A stretch of 64,000 nucleotides of DNA from Streptomyces sp. BHT-5-2 (GCF_019774615.1 NZ_CP081496.1:5890001-5954000), one strand, 5' to 3'. Numbered from the stretch's first letter, positions 51,818 through 59,419 are shown. Numbers and translations are program-made. Notes: generated from the sequence alone by a model not told the origin.

Positions 51818-52864
51818 TCAGGGCCGGGTGATCGACGCGATCGGCATCATGCCGACCGGGTCGTAGCGCACCCGGGCGCCAGGGTAGGGCGCGTGCACGA
51901 CCTGTCCGTTGCCGACGTACATCCCGACGTGGCTGGCGTCCGAGCGGTAGATGACCAGGTCGCCGGGGCGGGCCTGGGACAGCGGGACGCGTGCTCCGGC
52001 GCCGCGCTGGGCCTGCGAGGTCCGCGGCAGGGAGACGCCGGCCTTGCCGTAGGCCCATTGGGTGAGACCGGAGCAGTCGAACGCCCCGGGACCGGCGCTG
52101 CCCCAGGAGTACGGGGAGCCGACCGCGGCGCGCACCGCGGCGACCGCCGCCGCGGCCCGGTCCGAGTCCGGCACGATCCCGGTGAGGTCCGGGATGAACT
52201 CGTCCTGGCCGTCGCTTCGGGTGGCCCGGTCGTAGGCCGCCCGGGCCGGTGCGGGGAGGGAGTCCAGCAGCCGCCGCGCGCCGGCCAGCTTCCGCTGGAC
52301 GTCCTTCTTGTGGCGGGCCACCTCGGCGCGGCCGACCTCCAGCACGGCCAGCTTCCCGGCCGCCTCGTGGCGCTGCTGCTCCAGCTGCCGGATGGCGGCC
52401 CGGAGCCGGTGCAGTTCGCGCGCCTCGGTGCCGTTGAGCCGGTCGAGCGCGGACGCCTTCTCCAGGTAGCTCTCGGGCCGTTCGGAGAGCAGCAGCCGGA
52501 CGGTGGGGTCGATCCCGCCGGAGCGGTACTGGGCGGCGGCCAGCGCACCGAGCCGGGCCCGCATGCGGTTGACCCGCGCCAGGGTGCGGGCGGCGCCGTC
52601 CTGAAGGGCCGACACCTCGTCACGCAGCGCGTCGGTGCGGGCGGTGGCGCCGTTGTACTTCTCGGTGGCCCGCTCGGCCTCCTCGTAGAGCTTGCCGACC
52701 CGTGCGGCGGCGCTCTCCCGGCCGGCCGAGGGATGCTCCGCAGGATCCGCGCTGGCGGGCTGGGCCGACAGGGCGGCGGCCGCGGCGGCCAGGGCGGCGG
52801 ACAGGACGGTGACCGAGGCGAGGGTGGTCTGACCGCGCTGCGAGGTACGGCGATGGGACACCAC
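51818..52864 (-). CDS. Secreted NlpC/P60 peptidoglycan endopeptidase (copy 1)
   Basis: 348-residue secreted hydrolase. A signal peptide (about 1-40, ending QPASADP) is followed by a long coiled coil (about 55-215), as in RipA/RipC and CwlO-like proteins. The C-terminal NlpC/P60 domain has Cys264 (FDCSGLTQWAYG), His312 (SHVGMYVG) and His324 (VVHAP). GTG start with AGGAG 11 bases upstream. It is a paralogue of the next gene upstream and separated from it by a strong terminator. M. tuberculosis has an NlpC/P60 gene (Rv2190c) in the same place. Confidence 0.92.
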   Translation of the reverse strand: MVSHRRTSQRGQTTLASVTVLSAALAAAAAALSAQPASADPAEHPSAGRESAAARVGKLYEEAERATEKYNGATARTDALRDEVSALQDGAARTLARVNRMRARLGALAAAQYRSGGIDPTVRLLLSERPESYLEKASALDRLNGTEARELHRLRAAIRQLEQQRHEAAGKLAVLEVGRAEVARHKKDVQRKLAGARRLLDSLPAPARAAYDRATRSDGQDEFIPDLTGIVPDSDRAAAAVAAVRAAVGSPYSWGSAGPGAFDCSGLTQWAYGKAGVSLPRTSQAQRGAGARVPLSQARPGDLVIYRSDASHVGMYVGNGQVVHAPYPGARVRYDPVGMMPIASITRP

Positions 52865-52995
52865 GAGGGCCGCAACTCCTTCCGTGTGCAGCCCCTGCCG
52901 CCCGGGTGGGACGGTCGGTGATCCGGCAGCTGCGAGGGCAGACAGTAACCGCGTCCCGGCACACCGGCCAAAGACCGCTTGCCCTGCCCGAAAAG

Positions 52996-53034
52996 CCGCT
53001 CCGCCGGTGACTTCGCAGGTCACCGGCGGAGCGG
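52996..53034 (-). terminator. Strong rho-independent terminator between the two NlpC/P60 genes
   Basis: Perfect 16-base arms (CCGCTCCGCCGGTGAC and its complement) with a 7-base loop, followed on the minus strand by CTTTTC. It lies 65 bases after the stop of NlpC/P60 copy 2. The T-run is unusual for this window and supports true intrinsic termination. Confidence 0.85.
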
Positions 53035-53099
53035 AAGGTCAGCGGCGGAGGCCGCAATTCGCCCGATCGGGCGGGGGGTTGCGGGTGTTGTGAGGTTTG

Positions 53100-54125
53100 T
53101 CAGACCCGCACGCCGAACTGGAACGGCATGTTGTTGATCGACTCGTAGCGGACCGCGGCGCCCGGCTTCGGGGCGTGCAGCACGGTGCCGTTGCCGGCGT
53201 AGAGGCCGATGTGGTGCAGGTCGCCGTAGAACAGCACCAGGTCGCCGGGCTTGAGGGCGCTCTGGGAGCCGATGCGGGTGCCGGCGTTGGCCTGCTCCTG
53301 CGAGGTGCGCGGCAGCGACTGGCCGGCCTGCGCGTACGCCCAGGACGTCAGGCCCGAGCAGTCGAAGGAGGACGGGCCGGTCGCGCCCCAGACGTAGGGG
53401 GACCCTATCTTCGACTGGGCGGCGGCCAGGGCGGCCGCACCGCGCTGCGAGGCGGGCACGTCGTTGCCGAGGTCGACCCGGTCGTTGCTGCGGTTGGCCC
53501 GGTCGTTCGCGCCCTCCACGGCCGCCCGCTCCTTGGCGGTCAGCGTGTTGAGCAGCTCCTGGGCCTTGGCGAGCTTGCCCTTGATCTCGTCCTTCTTGTC
53601 GCCCAGCGACTTGCGGGTCTCGGAGAGGTCCTGGATCTTGCTCGCGGCCTCGGCCCGCTCCTGGGCGAGCTGCCGCTGCTTGTCCGCGATCGTCCTGAGC
53701 TGCTCGGCCTGCTTGCCGCTCAACTGGTCGAGGGTGGCGGCCTTTTCGAGGTAGGTGTCCGGGTCGCCGGAGAGGAACAGCTGGACCGAGGGGTCGATGC
53801 TGCCGCTGCGGTACTGGCCGGAGGCGATGGCGCCCAGGCCCTTGCGCAGCTGGTTCAGCTCGCCCTGGCCGCGGGCGACCTTGTCCTGGAGGTCGTCGAC
53901 CTCTTTCTGGAGCTTGTCCTGCTGCTCCTTGACGCCGTTGTACTTCTCGGTGGCCTGCTCCGCGTCGCCGTAGAGCTTGTCGACCTCGGACTTGACGTCC
54001 TGCTTGGACTGGCCCGGGTCGGCGTGCGCCGCCTGGGTCGAGAGGGCGACGGCCGCGGCGGCGGTCGCGGTGAGCACGGTCACACGAGTACGGCTCGGCT
54101 GCTTGGGTCGACGGTGGGACGCCAC
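53100..54125 (-). CDS. Secreted NlpC/P60 peptidoglycan endopeptidase (copy 2)
   Basis: 341-residue paralogue of copy 1. It has a signal peptide (about 1-36, ending QAAHADP), a coiled coil (about 44-190) with SGQYRSGSIDPSVQLFLSG shared with copy 1, and an NlpC/P60 domain with Cys256 (FDCSGLTSWAYA), His305 and His317. GTG start with AAGGAG nine bases upstream. The 5' untranslated region holds a compact structure resembling a shortened c-di-AMP (ydaO) riboswitch, which often precedes cell-wall hydrolase genes in Streptomyces. Confidence 0.92.
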   Translation of the reverse strand: MASHRRPKQPSRTRVTVLTATAAAAVALSTQAAHADPGQSKQDVKSEVDKLYGDAEQATEKYNGVKEQQDKLQKEVDDLQDKVARGQGELNQLRKGLGAIASGQYRSGSIDPSVQLFLSGDPDTYLEKAATLDQLSGKQAEQLRTIADKQRQLAQERAEAASKIQDLSETRKSLGDKKDEIKGKLAKAQELLNTLTAKERAAVEGANDRANRSNDRVDLGNDVPASQRGAAALAAAQSKIGSPYVWGATGPSSFDCSGLTSWAYAQAGQSLPRTSQEQANAGTRIGSQSALKPGDLVLFYGDLHHIGLYAGNGTVLHAPKPGAAVRYESINNMPFQFGVRV

Positions 54126-54150
54126 GGGGGCGAGCTCCTTCTTCCTCCAG

Positions 54151-54217
54151 CCGCCTACCGGGAGAGAGTGGGGGGAGCTTGTCCCCGGCTCCGCGCGAAC
54201 GCCGCGGACTCGGCGGT
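54151..54217 (-). ncRNA. Possible shortened ydaO-like (c-di-AMP) leader element
   Basis: Read on the minus strand, the leader has ACCGCCGAGTCC, a TCCGCG/CGCGGA hairpin, AGCCGGGGAC and then CCCGGTAGGCGG just before the Shine-Dalgarno. CCGCC pairs with GGCGG as an outer stem. These match, from memory, the 5' and 3' ends of Streptomyces ydaO riboswitches, but the middle conserved GGGGTGAAT and CAGCTAAC blocks are missing. It may be an internally deleted or minimal variant, or a chance resemblance. Confidence 0.4.
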
Positions 54218-54434
54218 ACCTTCACTGACCATCCCGGTTGGATAATCACCTGTATGAAGGTTCGAGGCCCGACCTTAGTAACCGAGTTGTGATCGCTTCA
54301 AATCCTCCCGAGGAAAATGTGCATCGGGAGCCCCATCTTTTACCAACATCACACGGCCCGTAAGCGGCGCTTGACGCTCCGGTACGGCACGCGGGCACAT
54401 CCCCGCGGCACCATTCCGGTCAAGGGCGGATATG
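54218..54434. promoter_or_regulatory. Upstream promoter region of NlpC/P60 copy 2
   Basis: An AT-richer stretch, unlike the surroundings. It holds GTAAC and GTGAT half-sites spaced by six bases (GTAACCGAGTTGTGAT on the plus strand, about 54279-54294). This is an arrangement reminiscent of tandem response-regulator sites such as MtrA boxes. No gene is seen. The factor assignment is only a suggestion. Confidence 0.35.
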
Positions 54435-55808
54435 TCAGGTTCGGGCAAGTCGCTTGAGCAGCAAGGCCGATGCGACCGGCCGGGCCCCCGCCCTGGCGAC
54501 GCCGTCGGCCACCTCGCGGTCCGAGGAGACCACCACCACCGGCCGGCCCGCCGGCTCGGCCCGGACCAGCTGCCGGATCAACTCGTCCGCCGTCACGCCC
54601 GGTTTGCTGAACAGCACCCGCACCCCGCGCGGCGGCGCCAGCAGCACCGGCGCGGCCAGCTCCGCCCCGTCGAAGACACAGGTCATCTCCGCACCGGTCT
54701 GCGCCGCCAGCACCGCCAGGCCGCCCAGCAGCCGCAGCCGCTGCTTCTCCAGCGGCATCGTCGGATAGCCGGTCTTGGTGACGTTGTAGCCGTCCACCAC
54801 CAGGTGTGCCTGAGGCAGCGCCAGGAGCTGGTCCAGCAGCGCCGGATCGGTCTCCGACAGCGCCCGGGTGGCGATGTCCTTGGGCGTCATACGGCCCGGC
54901 GCGACCGCGTCGACGGCGTCCGCCGGGCGGCCCGCGGCGGGCGGCAGCGCCAGCTCGCGGCGCAGCCCCTGGGCCGCGTCCAGCACCGTGTCGAGCAGCA
55001 GCCGCAGTCGCATGTCCTCGACGCTGCGGCCCTCGCGGGCGGACCGCCGGCCGGCCTCCAGGGCCGCCTCCGCCTCCGCGATCCGGGCCTTGAGGCGGCG
55101 CACCTCGCTGTCGGCCGCGGCCTTCTCCGTCGCCGCCCGCTCGCGCGCCTCGGCCAGCGCTGCCTCGGCCTTGCGGGCCGCCGCCTCACCGCGCTTGACG
55201 TCGCTGAGCGCGCTGCGCAGCCGGCGCTGCAACGACTCGTTCTCCTTGCGGGCCGCCTCCAGGTCCGTCCGGACCCGGTCCGCCTCCGTACGGGCCTCGC
55301 CGCGCGCCCGCGCCAGCTCCTCGCGCAGCCGGGCCAGCTCCCGTTCGGCCTCCTCGCCGGCCCGCTCGGCCCGCGCCCGCTGCGCCTCCTCGCCGGCCGC
55401 CGCGACCAGCTTGACCCAGCCCTCGGGACGCAGCACGTACGCCGCGGCCGCGACGTCCAGCGGGTCGGCGGCGGCGGGCGGGGTCCCCTGCTCCAGGGCC
55501 TCGGCAAGCTCCGGCTGGGCCTCCCGGAGCTTGCCCGCGATCCGCTGCCGGAAGACCGCGTCGCTCTCCAGCGCCGCGGCCATCGCGTTGCCGGCGAACT
55601 TGGCCCGACGACTCGGGGTGAACCGGGCGTACTGCCGCAAGGGGGGCGGCAGTTCGGCGACCGTCAGCGCCCCGAACCACTCCGCGGTGAGCGCCACGAC
55701 GCGGCGCCGTACGCCCTCGGGCAGTGGCTGGTCGAGCACCTCGTCGGCCACCCCTCCGGGCGCGTCCGCACGCTCGGCCCCCGGAGCCCCTTCTGGACGT
55801 TCCACCAC
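54435..55808 (-). CDS. NYN-domain (YacP-like) RNase-fold protein with coiled coil
   Basis: 457-residue protein. The first 150 residues are helical (a region with FTPSRRAKFAGNAMAAAL). About 155-280 is a long charged coiled coil, and the C-terminal 150 residues are a NYN/PIN-like nuclease domain. The acidic residues expected at the active site are seen in LVVDGYNVTKTG, CVFDGAE and VVSSDREVADGV. Related YacP/Rae1 proteins cleave ribosome-bound or structured RNA. The target here is unknown. It follows a small zinc-ribbon gene by 18 bp and is likely cotranscribed with it. Confidence 0.88.
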   Translation of the reverse strand: MVERPEGAPGAERADAPGGVADEVLDQPLPEGVRRRVVALTAEWFGALTVAELPPPLRQYARFTPSRRAKFAGNAMAAALESDAVFRQRIAGKLREAQPELAEALEQGTPPAAADPLDVAAAAYVLRPEGWVKLVAAAGEEAQRARAERAGEEAERELARLREELARARGEARTEADRVRTDLEAARKENESLQRRLRSALSDVKRGEAAARKAEAALAEARERAATEKAAADSEVRRLKARIAEAEAALEAGRRSAREGRSVEDMRLRLLLDTVLDAAQGLRRELALPPAAGRPADAVDAVAPGRMTPKDIATRALSETDPALLDQLLALPQAHLVVDGYNVTKTGYPTMPLEKQRLRLLGGLAVLAAQTGAEMTCVFDGAELAAPVLLAPPRGVRVLFSKPGVTADELIRQLVRAEPAGRPVVVVSSDREVADGVARAGARPVASALLLKRLART

Positions 55809-55826
55809 GGCTGCATCGCTCCGATC

Positions 55827-56066
55827 TCAGGCGCTCGCGCCCGGACGGTCCACCAGTTCGATCTGGTCGACCGCGTTGCACCAGCGGCAGCGCACGGACT
55901 CGATCGCCTCGCTGACGACCTCGCGCTCCTCCACCCGCGGCTCCCCGGCGAGGTCCAGGTGGACGTACTCCACGACCTTGGACCGACGGGTCACGTCGAA
56001 CCGGGTGAGGTTCCCGCACAGCGTGCAACGCCACCGGGTTTCCGCCGTCGGCAGGGGAACAGCCAT
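55827..56066 (-). CDS. Small zinc-ribbon protein
   Basis: 79-residue protein with two CxxC knuckles, Cys14/Cys17 (RCTLCGN) and Cys60/Cys63 (RCRWCNA), forming a probable zinc ribbon. The rest is charged and beta-rich (VVEYVHLDLAGEPRVEEREV). ATG with AGAGGA eight bases upstream; the open frame extends further but lacks family-like sequence. It lies directly upstream of the NYN gene, so a joint RNA-related role is a reasonable guess. Confidence 0.82.
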   Translation of the reverse strand: MAVPLPTAETRWRCTLCGNLTRFDVTRRSKVVEYVHLDLAGEPRVEEREVVSEAIESVRCRWCNAVDQIELVDRPGASA

Positions 56067-56251
56067 CGTGTCGTCCTCTTTCGTGCTCGTGCTGCGGTGC
56101 GGCTCACGCGGTGCGCCGTCGGACTGCGGAAATACGCAACGTACTGCTTGTAACCCTACGGCCTGACGGCGGGCCGGTGCGGGCCCGCCCGGAAGGCGGG
56201 ACGCGGCGAGGCGGTCTGTCCCGTGTGCCCGCATTACGCCATGATCACTTC

Positions 56252-56986
56252 ATGACGGCGCCCGTCCACCCCGTCCGCTCGCTGCGCGCGGTGTTCTCCC
56301 GGATGACGAACGTGCTGATCGGGCTGTGCTGCGCACTCTTCGTGCTCGGCCCGGTCTCCGGACTGAACCGGACGTACGGCACCGGGGACACGCTGGTCCA
56401 CGCCCAGAACAGGTACTTCGCGCGCTGGGGCGTGATTCCGCTCGATGTGTGGAGCGGCTCGTCACGGGTCCTGCTCACCCCGCTCACCGCACTGTTCGTA
56501 CACGCCAACTGGCTGCATCTGCTCGGAAACGTGCTGTTTCTGTACGTCTTCGGCGGCATGGTCGAGACGCGGCTGGGCCGGCTCCCGTTCACCGTCTTCT
56601 ATCTGACCGTCGGCTACCTGGCGCTGCTGGGCTACGCCGCCGCCCACGCCTCCTCGGCGCAGACGCTGGTCGGCGCCTCCGGTGCCGTCTCCGGCGTCCT
56701 CGGCGCCTTCCTGTTCCTCTTCCCGCGGGCCCGGGTCACCAGCCTCTTCCCGTTCCTGTTCTTCCTGCCGCTGCGCTTCCCGGCCTGGCTCGTGCTGCTC
56801 TTCTGGTTCTGCCTCCAGTGGCAGGCGGCCGGCCACGACCCCGCCGGCCCCGGCGTCGCCTACCTCGCCCACGTCGTCGGCTTCGCCCTGGGCTTCCTCT
56901 ACGCGTGGGCCCGCCACGGCCGGCGGGATACTGTGGGTGCCACCAGGGACAACGGACCGTCGGCCGAGGGAGAGAGCCAGCCGTGA
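56252..56986 (+). CDS. Rhomboid-family intramembrane serine protease
   Basis: 244-residue protein with six predicted membrane helices. The catalytic dyad is Ser143 (VGASGAVSG) and His207 (AYLAHVVGFALG), with the HxxxN element in HANWLHLLGNVLF. Substrates are unknown. The ATG at 56252 has no clear Shine-Dalgarno. A 4-codon frame (56241-56255) ends by overlapping it (ATGA), so initiation may be leaderless or coupled. Its stop overlaps the next gene start by four bases. Confidence 0.9.
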   Translation: MTAPVHPVRSLRAVFSRMTNVLIGLCCALFVLGPVSGLNRTYGTGDTLVHAQNRYFARWGVIPLDVWSGSSRVLLTPLTALFVHANWLHLLGNVLFLYVFGGMVETRLGRLPFTVFYLTVGYLALLGYAAAHASSAQTLVGASGAVSGVLGAFLFLFPRARVTSLFPFLFFLPLRFPAWLVLLFWFCLQWQAAGHDPAGPGVAYLAHVVGFALGFLYAWARHGRRDTVGATRDNGPSAEGESQP

Positions 56987-57264
56987 TCACGTCGATCGTG
57001 CTGATCAAGACCAGCGTGGATCAGATCCCCGAGATCGCCGAGCGGATCGCCGCTCTGAGCGGCGTCAGCGAGGTCTACTCCGTCACCGGCGCCTACGACC
57101 TCATCGCGATGGTGCGGGTCGCCAACCACGACGACCTCGCCGACGTCATCCCCGGCCGCATCAGCAAGGTGCCCGGCGTCGCGTCGACGGAGACGCACAT
57201 CGCGTTCCGCACGTATTCGCAGCATGACCTGGAGGCGGCGTTTTCCATCGGCCTGGACGCGTAG
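56983..57264 (+). CDS. Stand-alone Lrp/AsnC ligand-binding (RAM) domain protein
   Basis: 93-residue protein consisting only of the RAM effector-binding domain of Lrp/AsnC regulators: TSIVLIKTSVDQIPEIAERIAAL, then VSEVYSVTGAYDLIAMVRV and a C-terminal THIAFRTYSQHDLEAAFSIG. There is no DNA-binding domain. Such proteins bind amino acids as oligomers and may modulate full-length Lrp proteins. The GTG start overlaps the rhomboid stop (GTGA), so the two are coupled. The functional link between them is unexplained. Confidence 0.92.
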   Translation: MITSIVLIKTSVDQIPEIAERIAALSGVSEVYSVTGAYDLIAMVRVANHDDLADVIPGRISKVPGVASTETHIAFRTYSQHDLEAAFSIGLDA

Positions 57265-57338
57265 CGCTGCGCTTGGCTTGCCTCCCACGTAGTCGGCTTT
57301 CCCGCCGTAGGGGTTCGCCTTGTTGCGCCTGCGGCGCG

Positions 57339-57418
57339 GGTCCGCTGCGCGGGGGCTGTTCCGGCCCGCTTCGCGGGCGTTGTTGGTCCGCTGCGCGGGG
57401 CCGGTCCGCTGCGCGGGG
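57339..57418. repeat. Three copies of GGTCCGCTGCGCGGGG
   Basis: Exact 16-base copies at 57339-57354, 57385-57400 and 57403-57418, inside the left arm of the large inverted repeat. A related inverted unit (CCCGCTTCGCGGG) lies between copies one and two. The right arm has only one comparable copy, so the left arm seems to have expanded. Confidence 0.75.
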
Positions 57419-57443
57419 CTGTTGGGTGCGGTGACGGGCCTCC

Positions 57444-57499
57444 GGGGCAGGGGGTGTGTCCGGACTGCTGCGCTTTACGTCCGGACACACCCCTGCCCC
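57444..57499 (+). terminator. Long hairpin in left arm, after the rhomboid-RAM operon
   Basis: A 22-base arm (57444-57465) pairs with a 21-base arm (57479-57499) apart from one bulged G. The loop is TGCTGCGCTTTAC. It may terminate the rhomboid operon, but is much longer than other terminators here and has a twin at 57701-57749. Confidence 0.6.
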
Positions 57500-57700
57500 T
57501 CCGACCCGTCCCCTCCCGTGGGTGGTCATGAAAACCCATAGACGGGGCAACGGTTGCTGGGCTCCTGCGGGCTCTGGACTGAGGGGCGGCCGTCCCTCAA
57601 CGAGTGACCGTCAGCCCTCAACGAGTGACCGTCAGGGGACCACTGGGGCCAGCCCTCACCCACCGTCTTTATGACCCTCAACGGGAGGGGACGGGCCGGA

Positions 57701-57749
57701 GGGGGTGGTGTGTGGGACGTAAAGCGCAGCAGTCCGACACACCACCCCC
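57701..57749 (-). terminator. Twin hairpin in right arm, after the aminotransferase gene
   Basis: 18-base arms (57701-57718 and 57732-57749) pair with one mismatch. The loop and adjoining stem bases are the exact reverse complement of the left hairpin core. In minus orientation it follows the aminotransferase stop and could terminate that gene. Confidence 0.6.
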
Positions 57750-57852
57750 GCAGGCCCGGCACCGCACCCAACAGCCCCGCGCAGCGGCAACGCAATGCGC
57801 CGCAGGCGCAACAGACAAGCCACCCACGGCCGGAAGGCCGACGACGTGGGAA

Positions 57853-59232
57853 TCAAACGGCGCTACGCGCCGGGACGCAACGGCCGTCCTCCACCTGGTA
57901 GTTCCAGCGGGCGCCCTCCGTGACGAGTTCCCGGACCGCGCGGAGGAAGCGGTCGACGTGTTCGTCGGGGGTGCCGGCGCCGAAGGAGACGCGGATCGCG
58001 TTGAGGGAGCGCTCCCCCGGTGCGGCCTCCGGGGCGCCGCATTCGCCCTGGGTCTGGGGGGCGGAGCCCAGCAGCGTGCGGACGAGCGGGTGTGCGCAGA
58101 AGAGGCCGTCGCGGACGCCGATGCCGTACTCGGCGGAGAGGGCGGCGGCGAAGTGCGAGCTGTTCCAGCCGTCGACGACGAAGGAGAGGACGCCGACCCG
58201 CGGTGCGTCGTCGCCGAAGAGGGAGAGGACGCGGACCTCCGGGACCTCGGCCAGGCCCTCCTGGACGCGGGCGATCAGCTCCCGTTCGCGGGCCACCAGG
58301 GTGTCCCAACCGGCCTCCGTGAGCGCCTTGCAGGCCGAGGCGATGGCGTAGGCGCCGATCACGTTGGGCGACCCGGCTTCGTGCCGCGCGGCGCTCTCGT
58401 GCCACTCGACGTCGACCCCGCCGTCGGGCCGCCGGGCGACCTTCCGGCTGGCGCCGCCGCCGGCCAGGTACGGCTCGGCCGCCCGGAGCCAGTCGGCACG
58501 GCCGGCCAACACCCCGGCGCCGAACGGCGCGTACAGCTTGTGGCCGGAGAAGGCGACCCAGTCGACGTCCAGGTCCACCAGGTCCAGGGGGTGGTGCGGG
58601 GCGAGCTGGGCGGCGTCGAGGACGATCCGGGCGCCGTGCGCGTGCGCCGCGGCGGCCAGTTCGCGCACCGGCCACAGTTCGCCGGTGACGTTGGAGGCGC
58701 CGGTGACGCAGACCAGCGCCGGCCCGTAGGGCTCGCGGGCGGACAGCGCCTTCTCCAGGGTGTCGACCGCCTGCCGCGGGGTGCGCGGGGCGTCGAGGTA
58801 GGTCACCGTCAGGTCCGCGCGGTGCTCCCAGGGCAGCAGCGAGGCGTGGTGCTCGGTCTCGAAGACGAACACCCGGGTGCCCTGCGGGAGCGCGGCGGCC
58901 AGCAGGTTCAGCGAGTCGGTGGTGGACCGGGTGAAGACCACCAGGTCCTCGGCGCGGCAGCCGAGGAAGTCGGCGACGGTCTTGCGGGCGTTCTCGAAGA
59001 GGTCGGTGGAGAGCTGGGAGAGGTAGCCGGCGCCGCGGTGGACGCTGCCGTAGTACGGGGCGTAGGCGGCGACGTCGTCCCAGACGCGCTGGAGGGCGGG
59101 GGCGCTGGCGGCGTAGTCCAGCGCGGCGTAGACGGCCTCGCCGCCGGTCACCAGGGGGACGAGGACGTCCCGGCCCAGAACCGGCAGCGGGGCACAGACG
59201 GAGCGGTCGGCGGCAGCGGTCGAGACAGACAT
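57853..59232 (-). CDS. Class V aminotransferase (cysteine desulfurase-like), SAM-IV controlled
   Basis: 459-residue PLP enzyme. The PLP lysine is Lys232 (FSGHKLYAPFG), with Asp206 in IVLDAAQLAPH and the phosphate region FTRSTTDSLNLLA. The fold is that of IscS/CsdA and cysteine-lyase-like enzymes. The desulfurase active-site cysteine loop is not obvious: near the C-terminus there is FCAHPLVRTLLG. The ATG has GGGAG six bases upstream. A SAM-IV riboswitch about 200 bases upstream indicates a role in methionine, cysteine or SAM metabolism. The exact substrate is unknown. Confidence 0.9.
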   Translation of the reverse strand: MSVSTAAADRSVCAPLPVLGRDVLVPLVTGGEAVYAALDYAASAPALQRVWDDVAAYAPYYGSVHRGAGYLSQLSTDLFENARKTVADFLGCRAEDLVVFTRSTTDSLNLLAAALPQGTRVFVFETEHHASLLPWEHRADLTVTYLDAPRTPRQAVDTLEKALSAREPYGPALVCVTGASNVTGELWPVRELAAAAHAHGARIVLDAAQLAPHHPLDLVDLDVDWVAFSGHKLYAPFGAGVLAGRADWLRAAEPYLAGGGASRKVARRPDGGVDVEWHESAARHEAGSPNVIGAYAIASACKALTEAGWDTLVARERELIARVQEGLAEVPEVRVLSLFGDDAPRVGVLSFVVDGWNSSHFAAALSAEYGIGVRDGLFCAHPLVRTLLGSAPQTQGECGAPEAAPGERSLNAIRVSFGAGTPDEHVDRFLRAVRELVTEGARWNYQVEDGRCVPARSAV

Positions 59233-59376
59233 GGCGAACTCCCGTGAGAAGTAAGCGAGTTCGCTGCGGCGGTGGGCGTCGCACGGCACGCGGAGGGTGC
59301 ACAGGAACTGCCCGGCACGGCGTCGCAGCGTGAAGGGAAAAAGAGAAAAGGGTGCGTGGGAACGGGGCCGGCGGCC

Positions 59377-59394
59377 CTAACGCATTCGCTTCAT
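59377..59394 (-). other. Met-rich mini-ORF in the aminotransferase leader
   Basis: Downstream of the SAM-IV riboswitch, GAGGGAG is followed by GTG-ATG-AAG-CGA-ATG-CGT-TAG, encoding MKRMR (or with an added first residue from the GTG). Two or three of the six codons are Met or start codons. It may be a leader peptide linking the switch to translation, but the size makes chance likely too. Confidence 0.35.
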
Positions 59395-59419
59395 CACGGG
59401 GGAACTCCCTCGGGGACCA

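Larger units (their letters stand above)
57265..57852. repeat. Large imperfect inverted-repeat element in a convergent gap
   Basis: Two related segments face each other: the left about 57285-57540 and the right about 57660-57870, running a few bases into the aminotransferase 3' end. The right one read in reverse matches the left over most of its length, sharing GTTGCGCCTGCGGCGC, GCTGCGCGGGGCTGTTGGGTG and CCCGTCCCCTCCCGT. Each contains a strong hairpin with an identical loop. About 120 bp separate them, including two adjacent copies of CTCAACGAGTGACCGTCAG. No protein is encoded. The element could be a mobile miniature element or a terminator/attenuation structure. Confidence 0.8.

Noticed and set aside
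52865..53099. Riboswitch or ydaO element before NlpC/P60 copy 1
   Set aside because: Only a terminator and a single GTAAC are recognisable; no AGCCGGGGAC or GGTAGGCG blocks.
57161..57550. Small open frames inside the inverted-repeat element (both arms)
   Set aside because: They follow the repeat units, have Arg/Pro-rich composition and the two arms encode related peptides only because the DNA is repeated. No ribosome site or domain supports them.
57863..59302. Frame beginning MHPPRAVRRPPPQ near 59302 as a Cys-type leader peptide
   Set aside because: It has cysteines and an RLLLT segment loosely like actinobacterial leader peptides, but it has no early stop and runs on as a shadow of the aminotransferase gene.
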